Shown here piece after piece: positions 8,499 through 16,061 of a DNA stretch of 64,000 bases. The notes under the pieces are model-generated. The model did not search any database and was not told the DNA's origin. It worked only from the letters and a program-made list of their open reading frames with translations. The DNA is taken from NCBI GenBank assembly GCA_963808775.1, contig CAWEGR010000005.1:620001-684000 (forward strand). Reading direction: 5' to 3'. This DNA is from JACVRW01 sp963808775 (lineage in GTDB: Bacteria; Actinomycetota; Thermoleophilia; Solirubrobacterales; Thermoleophilaceae). Each line of letters opens with the position of its first letter. The first letter of the stretch is position 1. Position numbers and translations under genes: made by a program.

Positions 8499-9161
8499 AT
8501 GGACTCGCCCGTTCGGTTCACCCGCCCACTGCTCGCCTTTGCGATCGTGGTGCCGCTCGCCTGGGCGCTGTTGCTGTGGTTCCATCCGGACGTTGACCCA
8601 AACCACGTCTACGCCGACCTGCGCGAGGACGTGGTGGCCTACCAGATCGTCCACGTCGGGACGCTGGTCTTCATCGGCCTGATCGGGCTGGCGCTCTACC
8701 TGCTGGTCCGCGACCTGCCGGGCAGAGCCGCGACGATCAGCCGACTCGCGATCGGCCCATTCGTGATCTTCTACGCCGCCTGGGAGAGCGTGATCGGCCT
8801 CGCCATCGGCGCGCTCGTCCAGCACGCCAACGACGCGCCCGTGCGCCAACGGCCCGCCGTGGCGGACGCGATCCAGAGCCTGGGCGACAACGTGATCGTC
8901 GGCGACCCAGGCATCGTGGGCAGCGTCGGGGCGATCGCGTGGATCGTGGCCGTCCTGGCGGCCGCCATCGCTTACCGACAGGTTGGCGCTCCACTCCTCG
9001 CCACGGTCCTGCTCGGACTGTCCTTCATGGTGGTCTCGCACCCGCCGCCGATCGGACCCATCGGGCTTGTGTGCTTCGCCAGCGCGGTGGCTCTGCTGGC
9101 CCGCGCCCAACGCGCCTCCTCGCCCGTCAAGACAGCAGCACCGACGCCTGTACCAACCTAG
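8499..9161 (+). CDS. Integral membrane protein of unknown function
   Basis: Product of about 220 residues with roughly six hydrophobic segments (for example LLAFAIVVPLAWALLLWF, VGTLVFIGLIGLALYLLV, AIAWIVAVLAAAIAY). The ATG at 8499 is preferred over GTG 8469 because AAGGAGG lies at 8488-8494. It resembles small actinobacterial membrane proteins annotated only as hypothetical, often with charged loops between helices and no catalytic motif. It is island cargo and shows no coupling to its neighbours. Confidence 0.75.
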   Translation: MDSPVRFTRPLLAFAIVVPLAWALLLWFHPDVDPNHVYADLREDVVAYQIVHVGTLVFIGLIGLALYLLVRDLPGRAATISRLAIGPFVIFYAAWESVIGLAIGALVQHANDAPVRQRPAVADAIQSLGDNVIVGDPGIVGSVGAIAWIVAVLAAAIAYRQVGAPLLATVLLGLSFMVVSHPPPIGPIGLVCFASAVALLARAQRASSPVKTAAPTPVPT

Positions 9162-9180
9162 CTGCCACAGATCGGACCGG

Positions 9181-9468
9181 CTATCGCTCGCGGCGCGCGG
9201 CAAGCTCGTCAAAGCGATCAAGCGGATCGCGCCGCATCCGGCCAGGACTCTGGTGCGCGTGATGGCGCATCAGCTCCTTCATCGCCGGGACGCTGCCGGT
9301 TCGCGCGGCTTCCGACAGCAGCAGCACTTCCTCCTTGGACGGGATGCCACGATCGGCCCTGGTCGCCTCCAACACCGCAAAGCGAACCGCCTTGCGCTCC
9401 TCGGCCAACCGCTCCAGCCGTCTCCGCATCGGCGGCGAGAGCCTGACCTCTACGCGGTGATTCGCCAT
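9181..9468 (-). CDS. Possible ribbon-helix-helix DNA-binding protein
   Basis: Product of 95 residues, very basic. The N-terminus MANHRVEVRLSPPMRRRLER has the short beta-strand followed by a basic helix expected of a ribbon-helix-helix (MetJ/Arc) fold, a type used as accessory factors and repressors on plasmids and integrative elements. The remainder is helical and charged, ending DELAARRER. The fold assignment rests on this pattern alone. A truncated second copy of its tail lies at 8360-8403. It is preceded on the same strand by two disrupted genes. Confidence 0.5.
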   Translation of the reverse strand: MANHRVEVRLSPPMRRRLERLAEERKAVRFAVLEATRADRGIPSKEEVLLLSEAARTGSVPAMKELMRHHAHQSPGRMRRDPLDRFDELAARRER

Positions 9469-9599
9469 CTGTACGGATGATCACCCAGCCCAGGCGCGCG
9501 CCAAGTGCCACCTGGCGGTCCATTGCGGGGCGGGTCGAGGTCCCCCCGTGGGCATGGCTCGTTGGGGAGCGTGCGGGGCCGGACACCCCATGAAACAAG

Positions 9600-10035
9600 T
9601 TTGCGTTGCATTGGCCGTGCACCGCAGAGAGGGGATCCGGCCCCGCGTTGTCTCTCGTCGAAAAAGTAGGAGCGGTGAGCATGTTGCGCAAGGGATGCAA
9701 CGCGTTGATCAGCTCGGCGTCGGCCCTGCGCTTCAACTCGTCCCAGGTCCACGCCGCATCCTCGGGTCGCCCGTGAATCCGCTCGATGAAGGCCTGCTCG
9801 TCCCGGCGCTTCTGCGCCGCCGGCGCGCAGGTGGAACACCGGCAGCCCACAGGTCCGCGTCACGTTGCTCGGCGGCGTGCAAGGCCTCCCGGTCAACCAC
9901 GACACGGTCGGGGTCTCGCTGCAGTTCCTCGGGTTCATCGGCTGGCGGCACGACCGGCTCGGGCATCGCCGCTTGCTTCGGCGTGAGGTCGAGCAGTGCG
10001 GCCGCGTTGGCCGCCGTCAGTTCTGGTTCGTTCAT
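9600..10035 (-). pseudogene. Disrupted hypothetical gene of the island
   Basis: Starts at ATG 10035 as MNEPELTAANAAALLDLTPK and continues as DRVVVDREALHAAEQRDADLW. Near 9850 the plausible reading moves to another frame as CSTCAPAAQKRRDEQAFIER, IHGRPEDAAWTWDELKRRA and DAELINALHPL. After that no frame ends naturally before the next gene. Its start overlaps the stop of the upstream fragment as TGATG, so both belonged to one operon. Function unknown; the downstream boundary given is approximate. Confidence 0.4.
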
Positions 10036-10223
10036 CAGGGCCTCTCGATTGGCGCGGGCTGCTCCGCCAGCCCCACCGAGTTCGCAGACCTGACGGGCAC
10101 CCACTCGCCCGAGGTCGTCAAGAACGCCTGCGGTTCGTCCTCGCCGATGTATCTGGTCATCGCCGCGATCCTGGCGGGGAGCAGATCGTCGCTCGCGTCC
10201 ATGGCGCGCTCGATGTCGACCAA
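10035..10223 (-). CDS. Short hypothetical protein, possibly the end of a longer gene
   Basis: About 62 residues from TTG 10223: VDIERAMDASDDLLPARIAA, then MTRYIGEDEPQAFLTTSGEW. The reading stays open a little further upstream without a better start, so this may be the tail of a truncated gene. The stop overlaps the next start as TGATG, typical of real coupled genes. No family recognised. Confidence 0.4.
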   Translation of the reverse strand: MVDIERAMDASDDLLPARIAAMTRYIGEDEPQAFLTTSGEWVPVRSANSVGLAEQPAPIERP

Positions 10224-10368
10224 CCGGCCATCCGTGCGGGAACGGCCAGGGCCGCCCCGCCGACGCCCGCCACGGCAAGGGTGACCCGCTACCTGGTGAA
10301 GCTACGAGGCGCGGAATTTCGCCCCCGGCCTGGCGGTGAACTTGCGTGGCCCTTAGGCTCGGCGGGTG

Positions 10369-10728
10369 ATGGAAACAATCAACGGGTGCACGGTCGTCCC
10401 CCGCTCGGAAGCACAGGAGCCGGTGCACTTCGGCCCGGCCGAGACGCAGGGTGCCTATCTCGTCATGGTCGGCACATTCCCTCCGGGTCATCCGGTGCCT
10501 CCCCTGCACATTCACCCGCACACCGACGAGGCGTTCTACGTCGCGGACGGCGAGGCCACTTTCAAGCTCGGAGACCGCGAGGTCCCGGTCACTACCGGCG
10601 GCCTCGTCTTCGTGCCACGGGGAATGGCACACACCGTATGGAACTCCGGCGACCGGCCGGTGCGGGGGCTCATTCTCGTCTCGCCCGGCGGCGCGGAGCA
10701 CGTTTTCGTCCCGGCCGAGGCCGACTAG
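10369..10728 (+). CDS. Cupin domain protein (island cargo)
   Basis: Small cupin of about 119 residues. Motif 1 is PPLHIHPHTDEAFYVADGEA with the usual metal-binding His, His and Glu. Motif 2 is PRGMAHTVWNSG. The preceding GTG at 10366 is an equally possible start. It is not a close copy of the cupin before the tRNA: the motifs agree only as far as the family requires. Substrate unknown. It is the last gene before the right attachment site. Confidence 0.8.
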   Translation: METINGCTVVPRSEAQEPVHFGPAETQGAYLVMVGTFPPGHPVPPLHIHPHTDEAFYVADGEATFKLGDREVPVTTGGLVFVPRGMAHTVWNSGDRPVRGLILVSPGGAEHVFVPAEAD

Positions 10729-10797
10729 GCCCGACCCGGCCTCGCTCCCCACCGCCCCGCGCCCGTCGTGACGAGCGTCGGTAGCGGGCGCGTTCTC

Positions 10798-10819
10798 TGG
10801 CCCAATCCTGGCCCAAACG
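10798..10819 (+). repeat. Paired short repeat near right end (possible integrase arm site)
   Basis: TGGCCCA, four bases (atcc), then TGGCCCAAACG, matching 18 of 22 positions of 7439-7460 with all mismatches in the spacer. It lies 125 bp inside the right attachment core. Confidence 0.6.
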
Positions 10820-10943
10820 TCCCGGGCGGGGTCGTATCCGATTCCGCTTGCCTATAGGGTTTGGCCCGCCGCTATCCCGCTTGCGCTGCGGGCTTGCGGC
10901 CTATCCGGTGCCAACCAGTCGTGACGCGTCAGAACGGTCGGTG

Positions 10944-10990
10944 CGGCTTCCCAAGCCGAAGGTCGCGGGTTCGAGACCCGTCGTCCGCTT
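10944..10990 (+). repeat. Right attachment site: 3' half of tRNA-Gly duplicated
   Basis: Exact copy of the 3' 47 bp of the tRNA-Gly region. It lacks the acceptor 5' strand and the D arm, so it cannot make a tRNA. It marks the distal end of the island. Confidence 0.9.
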
Positions 10991-11199
10991 CCCACTTCGA
11001 GGCCCGCTGGATCGCCCTGCGCAGGTCGGTTACCCTGTTGGCGCTCTTTCGATCGGATTCGAATCCGCGTGAAGGGCAGGTGGTGAGTTTTGACCAGGGT
11101 TGCCACGGAATACGCCACGTCGCGCCGCCCGGCTTAGCCGGGGTCGTTCGCGCGACGCGTTCTTCCGTTCTCACGCCGTACCCTTTCGGAGGTCCCACC

Positions 11200-11574
11200 T
11201 TGTCGCGCGAGCAGCGCACCGGTGTCCGCCGCCGCGGCGCGGACACCTTCCGATGTCGAAACTGCCGCCTGGACGTGTCGATTGACGCGCCGGGTACGGA
11301 GCACCGCAACCATTGTCCGAGCTGCCTGTGGAGCCGGCACCTGGACGCCCGCACCCCGGGCGATCGCGCCGCCGAGTGCGGGGGCTCGATGGAGCCGATC
11401 GCCGTCTGCGTGCGCGGCGACGGCGAATGGGCGCTCATTCACCGCTGCGCGGGGTGCGACACCCTCCACGTCAACCGCATCGCGGGCGACGACAACGCAC
11501 TCGTGCTCATGCGCCTTGCCGTGCAGCCGCTCGCGCAGCCACCGTTCCCTCTCGAGTGGTTGAGCCGGCTGTGA
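11200..11574 (+). CDS. RNHCP domain protein
   Basis: Product of 124 residues carrying FRCRNCRLDV, then the family-defining HRNHCPSCLWS, then CGGSMEPIAV and IHRCAGCDTLHVNRIAGDDN. It ends with the conserved PLAQPPFPLEWL. The four CxxC-like pairs suggest zinc binding. The family is widespread but its function is unknown; it is often near translation or RNA genes. Start TTG 11200 is chosen because GGAGG lies 7 bp upstream and the conserved region begins soon after; longer versions run back into the tRNA copy and are spurious. Confidence 0.85.
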   Translation: MSREQRTGVRRRGADTFRCRNCRLDVSIDAPGTEHRNHCPSCLWSRHLDARTPGDRAAECGGSMEPIAVCVRGDGEWALIHRCAGCDTLHVNRIAGDDNALVLMRLAVQPLAQPPFPLEWLSRL

Positions 11575-11584
11575 GTTCCCCGCA

Positions 11585-12742
11585 TCAGCGGCCGAGCGCC
11601 TGGCGCAGCGGCTCCACCGCGAAGCCCGCGCACAGCTCCGCCACGAGACCGTGCTGGCCCACGAGCCGCACCGTCTCGCGCTGGCGCTGATAGCCGGGGA
11701 ACGCCGCGAGCTCTCGCACCGAGTCGAGCTCGAGTCGGCAGCCGAGGTCGTCCGCGTGCGGCTCGCAGGCCGCCAGCAGGCCCTCGAGCTGTTCGCGGAG
11801 CGGCACGCGCCGCTCGGCCACGGGGTCGATCAGCTCCGCGTCGAGCCCGTCGCGCGCCGCGAGGAAGCGGTTCTCCTGGATCACCTCTTGAGCCGAGACG
11901 AGCGCTTCGGGCGCGTGGCCCTCCGTGGTCTCGAGCCGGGTGAGCGACTGGATGAGCGCCGCCACGGCTCCCACGTCGGCCACGCGCGTCTGCGCGTCGG
12001 CCACCCGCACCTCGACCGTTCCGAAGCGCGGCTGCAGCCGCACGTCCCACCAGATGAATGTGGGCTCAGGAAAGGCCCGCGCGCGGAGCATCCGGTCGAC
12101 CGTCTCGACCCAGACCTCGTACGAGCCGAACCGCCGTGGCACACCAGAGCGCGGAAACGCTCCGAACAGCGGCGTACGGAACGAAGCCATTCCGCTGTCG
12201 CGCCCCCGCCAGTAGGGCGAGTTGGCCGACAGGGCGAGGATGAAGGGCACGTGCGCGCGCAGGCGGTCGGCGGCCTGCATGGCGAGCTCGGGATCGGGCA
12301 CCCCCACGTGCACGTGGAGAGCGAAGGTAGGCTCGCGGCGCGCAAGCTCGCGCAAGCCCTCGTGGAGTGTCTGGTAGCGCGCGCTCTTCGACACCTCCGT
12401 GTCCTCGCCGCGCGCGAACGGGTGCGTCCCGGCCACCGCGCAGCTGAGACCGAGCCGGGCGAGCTCGGTGGCGAGCGCCCCACGGATGGCGCTCAACTCG
12501 CTCGCCGCCACCCCCACGTTGGCGTGCACGCCGGTGCCGAACTCGATCGCGCTCGCATGCGTCTCGGCGCTCATGAGATCGGCGAGCGAGCGGTGAAGAG
12601 CGGGCAGGATGTCGTCGATCCTATGGGCCAGCGTCAGGCGCTCCGGGTCGAGGAGCATGACCTCCTCCTCGACTCCAACCGTCCAGGCCGGGCGTTCGGG
12701 GTCGGCCTGCCAGCGGGCCCAATCCGGAAGGGTGGTGGCCAA
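11585..12742 (-). CDS. GCS2-type carboxylate-amine ligase (YbdK-like)
   Basis: ATP-dependent ligase of the glutamate-cysteine ligase type 2 family, 385 residues, close to family length. Visible landmarks are WTVGVEEEVMLLDP at about residue 20 (metal and ATP-binding glutamates), THASAIEFGTGVH, FALHVHVGVPDPE and FGTVEVRVADAQT. YbdK members form a gamma-glutamyl-type amide bond, but in most the true substrates are unknown. It is the last gene of a three-gene minus-strand unit, 3 bp after the C26 peptidase, which points to a role in making or remodelling a small peptide. Confidence 0.9.
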   Translation of the reverse strand: MATTLPDWARWQADPERPAWTVGVEEEVMLLDPERLTLAHRIDDILPALHRSLADLMSAETHASAIEFGTGVHANVGVAASELSAIRGALATELARLGLSCAVAGTHPFARGEDTEVSKSARYQTLHEGLRELARREPTFALHVHVGVPDPELAMQAADRLRAHVPFILALSANSPYWRGRDSGMASFRTPLFGAFPRSGVPRRFGSYEVWVETVDRMLRARAFPEPTFIWWDVRLQPRFGTVEVRVADAQTRVADVGAVAALIQSLTRLETTEGHAPEALVSAQEVIQENRFLAARDGLDAELIDPVAERRVPLREQLEGLLAACEPHADDLGCRLELDSVRELAAFPGYQRQRETVRLVGQHGLVAELCAGFAVEPLRQALGR

Positions 12743-12745
12743 CGG

Positions 12746-13522
12746 CTAAGCCGCCCGCAGCCCCGTGGGCGCGAAGCCCGTCGCCGCCTCCACGAGCCCC
12801 TCGAACAGGGCAAACTGCTCGGGCCGGTCGACGAGGGTCTCCGCGTGCCACTGCACTCCGAACAGGAACTCTTGGCCCGGTCCCTCGAGGGCCTCGACCG
12901 TGCCGTCGTCCGCCTGCCCGACTGCCCGTAGGCCCGCGCCGATCACATGGGGTGCCTGGTGGTGGTAGGAGTTGACCGCAAGCCGCTCCTGGCCGACGAG
13001 GCCGCTCAGCCTGCTGTCGCTCGCGAGGATCACGTCGTGCGTGGTGCGCCCGCCGGGCTCGCCCTGCCGGTGGTTCAGATCCGTTATGTCCGGCAGGTGC
13101 TGGTGAAGCGTGCCGCCGAGGGCCACGTTCAGGGTCTGCACGCCGCGGCAGATGGCCAGCACCGGTGTGCCGCGGCGCACGGCCCGCCGCGCCAGCGCGA
13201 GCTCGAACAGGTCAAGCTCCGGCTCGGTGGGACCGAGCGCGGGGTGCGGCTCCGCGCCGTATGCTGAAGGATGGATGTCAGGACCGCCCGAGAGACACAT
13301 GCCGTCGAGGCGCTCGAGCAGCGGGTCGATCGCGATTCCCGCAACCGGCGTCAGGATCACCGGCATCCCGCCCGCCGTCCGCACCGCCTCCAGGTAGCGC
13401 TCGCCCAGCGCGAGCTCGCGCCGGCGCGGCTCGCCCTGGGGCGTGGTCCCGTGGTCCTCGGGGCGCCTGACCTCCGAGGTCGACACCCCAATCAGCGGCG
13501 GCCGGTTTACGACAGCACCCAT
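12746..13522 (-). CDS. Gamma-glutamyl-gamma-aminobutyrate hydrolase family protein (peptidase C26)
   Basis: Class I glutamine amidotransferase-fold hydrolase that cleaves gamma-glutamyl bonds; 258 residues. The nucleophile is C125 in LAICRGVQTLNVALGG and the His-Glu pair is in FLFGVQWHAETL. The N-terminus PLIGVSTSE and the oxyanion segment LSGGPDIHPSAYG are typical of PuuD-like proteins. Here it sits between a circularly permuted ATP-grasp protein (16-bp overlap) and a GCS2 ligase (3-bp gap) and not in a putrescine-utilisation operon, so a different gamma-glutamyl substrate is likely. Confidence 0.9.
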   Translation of the reverse strand: MGAVVNRPPLIGVSTSEVRRPEDHGTTPQGEPRRRELALGERYLEAVRTAGGMPVILTPVAGIAIDPLLERLDGMCLSGGPDIHPSAYGAEPHPALGPTEPELDLFELALARRAVRRGTPVLAICRGVQTLNVALGGTLHQHLPDITDLNHRQGEPGGRTTHDVILASDSRLSGLVGQERLAVNSYHHQAPHVIGAGLRAVGQADDGTVEALEGPGQEFLFGVQWHAETLVDRPEQFALFEGLVEAATGFAPTGLRAA

Positions 13523-14898
13523 GTGTCCTTGCCTCCTCCCTGCTGCGAGCTGTTCACCACGAGGGCGTCCCGGTCGAGCGCGACGCGGGTCAGCCCGCCG
13601 GGCACCACGTGCACAGCATCGGGGTTGAGGAGGACGAACGGACGGAGATCGATGTGCCGAGGCTCCAGCCGGTTCTCGATGACCGTGGGATGGCGCGAGA
13701 GCATGACGACGTCCTGGGCGATGAAGTCGCCGGGGTTCTCGCGCACCTCTGCGGCCACGTCCCGCACGTCGGCCGACTCCGCATGCGGCGCCACCACCAC
13801 GCCGACTCCCCCGTAACCTGCCCGCGGCTTCAGCACGAGCTCGTCAATCCTCTCGAGGGCGTTACGGCATACCTCGGGTACCCCGAGGTCGTGGGTGTGG
13901 ACGGAGCCGAGCAGCGGCTCCTCCGAGAGGTAGAAGCGGATCATGTCCTCGACGTATGCGTGCACGAGCTTGTCGTCGGCCACTCCCGTGCCAAAGGCGT
14001 TGACGCAGCTCAGCGTGCCAGCCGCGATTGCGTCGAAGAGCGCGGCGCCCACGGGGGTGAGGTTGCCGCTCTCGTCCTCGAGGCGGTCCTCGTCGGTGCG
14101 CCGGTAGACCACATCCACAGGCACGCGCTCGTCGTCGAGTCGCGCGTGCAGGCGGCCCCCCCTGATCTCCAGGTCGGGAAGCGTGACGAGCGGCAGGCCC
14201 AGCAACTCGGCCAGGCGCTCGTGCTCGTAGAAGGCGCTGTTCTCGGGTCCGTCGGTGAGGATCACCACCGTGGGCTCGCCGGCCCCGTCGGGAGCGGCTG
14301 CGCGCAGCGTCTCCCCGAGCATCGCGCCGGCTGTGTCGATCGGGCGACGAGCCTCTGTCAGGCCGCCCGGAAGGTGCCGATCGAGCGCGGCGCGGGCGGC
14401 GAGCGCGTAGGCGATCCCCGAGGGCGTGCGCGTGTTGTCCTCGAGCACGCGAAAGGAGCCGTCCCTGCCGCGGACGATGTCGAGCCCCGCGACCCCCACG
14501 CGCACCGGCTGCGGCGGCAGGCCGACGAGCCGGGGCTCGAAGTGGTCACAGCTGTCGAGCACTCGCCGGGGGAGTACTCCCGCGCTCACGATGCGCTGGT
14601 CCCCGTAGGCGTCGGCCACGAAGAGGTCGAGCGCGCGGGCGCGCTGAGCGAGCCCGCGCTCGAGCACCGCCCAGTCGGCGGCGGTGATCACTCGGGGCAC
14701 CGCGTCGAGCCGGAAGTGCTCGTCGACACCAAACACGACACCTTGGTCGCGGACGTCCTGGACGAGCAGGCCGTGGAGCTCAGCGAGGTCGACCTGCGCG
14801 AGTGCTCCGAGAATGGCCTCGTACTCCGGGCGGGGAGTGCCGTCCGGGGTGAGCGCCTCGTCGAAGATGTCTGCCGCGGGGGTGTAGGGCGGGCCCAT
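13507..14898 (-). CDS. Circularly permuted ATP-grasp type 2 protein (DUF404/DUF407)
   Basis: Predicted peptide-bond-forming ligase of 463 residues, near full family length. Family landmarks include YEAILGALAQVDLAEL near the start, VDEHFRLDAVPRVI, RVLEDNTRTPSGIAYALAAR in the middle and LVLKPRAGYGGVGVVV near 355, followed by DFIAQDVVMLSRHPTV. These form the ATP- and magnesium-binding parts of the permuted ATP-grasp fold. Relatives often neighbour alpha-E (DUF403) and transglutaminase genes; here the partners are a C26 hydrolase and a GCS2 ligase. It is the first gene of the cluster and its promoter should lie in 14899-15250. Confidence 0.9.
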   Translation of the reverse strand: MGPPYTPAADIFDEALTPDGTPRPEYEAILGALAQVDLAELHGLLVQDVRDQGVVFGVDEHFRLDAVPRVITAADWAVLERGLAQRARALDLFVADAYGDQRIVSAGVLPRRVLDSCDHFEPRLVGLPPQPVRVGVAGLDIVRGRDGSFRVLEDNTRTPSGIAYALAARAALDRHLPGGLTEARRPIDTAGAMLGETLRAAAPDGAGEPTVVILTDGPENSAFYEHERLAELLGLPLVTLPDLEIRGGRLHARLDDERVPVDVVYRRTDEDRLEDESGNLTPVGAALFDAIAAGTLSCVNAFGTGVADDKLVHAYVEDMIRFYLSEEPLLGSVHTHDLGVPEVCRNALERIDELVLKPRAGYGGVGVVVAPHAESADVRDVAAEVRENPGDFIAQDVVMLSRHPTVIENRLEPRHIDLRPFVLLNPDAVHVVPGGLTRVALDRDALVVNSSQQGGGKDTWVLS

Positions 14899-15251
14899 TC
14901 CAGTGATCCCCTACCCGGCCGGCCACACTGTGCTAACCGCGGGTCCGGCGCCACGCATCGTCGCGGCGGCGGCCAAGGCCTCGCTCGTGTCTCGTCGACC
15001 GTGCGCCGCTCGAGCGTAACTCACTTCATGCGCAACTTTGAAGTTCGTTCTCACCTTCAAATCATCGCTGCCCAGGCGAGTAGCGGCTGGGCAAAGTCCG
15101 TCGCGCCACAGCCACGAGACCCACTAAAGCCGGATCAGCTGCCACGCAAAGGGCAACTCGCAATGGGAGGGGATTCAACGCCGCACAAGGCGGGGCAGGG
15201 CTATGGAATCGCTCTCACGAAGCGCGGCTCTCTCCGGTAGAGGATTGAGCC
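14899..15251. other. Intergenic region upstream of the ligase cluster
   Basis: No gene on either strand can be supported. It must hold the promoter for the minus-strand ATP-grasp cluster. Base composition is locally less GC-rich (for example 15030-15075), which fits a promoter region, but no clear repeat or operator is visible. Confidence 0.4.
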
Positions 15252-15619
15252 GTGGTCTGTCCTCGTCCGCCATCCGTTCACCTCTACAGCGTGGTGGGCG
15301 GTGCCAACACCGGCTATCAGATCGCCGAGGAGCTCTCGCGTTCGCACGACGTCCACCTGTCGGTGGGCTCGCGGCAGAAGCCCCTCCTCAGCGGATCCTC
15401 GGGCGCGACCTGTTCTGGTATCTCGAGGCGGCGGGGCTGATCCGCAAGGCAACCACGACGCGCATGGGCCGGCGCTTGGCGGGGCGGGACCACCCTCATC
15501 GGTTCCTCTCCCAAGGCCTGCGACGCGATCACGGAGTGGCGTTCCACGAGGCGGCCCTGCTCGGCTGGGTCAAGGAGGACGCGGAGCACATCGCCCACCA
15601 GATCGAGCTCGAGGGCTAG
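15252..15619 (+). pseudogene. Fragment of a flavin-containing monooxygenase (CzcO-like)
   Basis: Pieces of the NADP-binding half of a flavoprotein monooxygenase are seen in two or more frames: VVGGANTGYQIAEELSRSHD and VHLSVGSRQKPL, then after a frame change ILGRDLFWYLEAAGLIRK and MGRRLAGRD, then TLIGSSPKA in another. The GGANTG turn corresponds to the GxGxxG nucleotide loop. Both ends of the enzyme (FAD site and C-terminal domain) are missing, so this is a genuine truncated remnant and not just a sequencing slip. Confidence 0.7.
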
Positions 15620-15677
15620 GCGAAGCGCCCGACGAGACTCGTCGTCGCCTCAGCGGAACGAGTGTTTGGTGCTGGCC

Positions 15678-16015
15678 TCAAAAACGCCAGCGGACGCGCT
15701 GCTCTCCCCGCCTCGCGACGTACTCGTCGCGCGCCGGGCGGAGGTCGCCCCTGACGTTCCAGCTTCGCCAGGTGTAGCGGCGGATGCCGCTCACGGGCAA
15801 GGGCAGGCGGAGAGCCTTCGCGTGCGCGCGACGGGCCACGCGGCGGGCGGTGCGGCACGAGACTCCCTCCGCCCGGATCCGCGTCAGGTCCTCGCCCGCG
15901 AAGCGGGTCCCCGGGTACGGGTCGAGAACCGGGCGGCAATCGCGATCGGAAGCGCTCGCCGGCGTGGCGAGGGCGCCGGCCAGGACGATGAGACACAGGG
16001 CGCAGCGGTCTTCAT
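15678..16015 (-). CDS. Small secreted protein, frame change near 16000
   Basis: From ATG 16015 the first codons read MKTAA; after a one-base change the frame continues CLIVLAGALATPASASDRDC, an excellent signal peptide. The mature part is basic: PYPGTRFAGEDLTRIRAEGV, then SCRTARRVARRAHAKAL, and it ends RGEQRVRWRF. The SCxTARRV pattern recurs in short secreted proteins of Thermoleophilia of unknown role. It has no start in its main frame, so automatic callers would miss it. Length about 112 residues. Confidence 0.5.
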
Positions 16016-16061
16016 CGGCCCGAAGGTATCACCGGGTCCAAGCGGGTAAGAGCGAGCAGGG

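Larger units (their letters stand above)
7337..10990. mobile_element. Small genomic island integrated in tRNA-Gly, integrase absent
   Basis: The segment lies between two identical 47-bp copies of the 3' half of tRNA-Gly(CCC), the usual footprint of tyrosine-recombinase integration. Just inside each end lies the same paired short repeat (TGGCCCA, 4 bp, TGGCCCAAACG), which looks like integrase arm sites. Cargo: a secreted 125-residue protein, a membrane protein, a possible ribbon-helix-helix protein, two broken hypothetical genes and a cupin. No integrase, relaxase or replication gene is recognisable in any frame. It is therefore either a remnant, or an element mobilised by an integrase encoded elsewhere. 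Confidence 0.75.
10730..11199. other. Gap containing the right island junction
   Basis: Contains the paired short repeat (10798-10819) and the right attachment copy (10944-10990). From 10991 to 11199 nothing more is recognisable except the ribosome binding site GGAGG at 11188-11192 for the next gene. An apparent minus-strand reading frame across the tRNA copy (containing SNPRPSAWEA) is the well-known artefact of translating antisense tRNA-Gly. Confidence 0.6.

Noticed and set aside
7384..10943. Prophage or conjugative element
   Set aside because: No capsid, portal, terminase, relaxase or T4SS gene was seen in any frame.
10944..10990. Second tRNA-Gly gene
   Set aside because: Only the anticodon, T arm and 3' acceptor are present; there is no 5' acceptor strand or D arm, so it is an attachment-site copy.
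10852..11118. Minus-strand reading frame containing SNPRPSAWEA
   Set aside because: It is the antisense translation of the tRNA-Gly 3' copy, a known annotation artefact.
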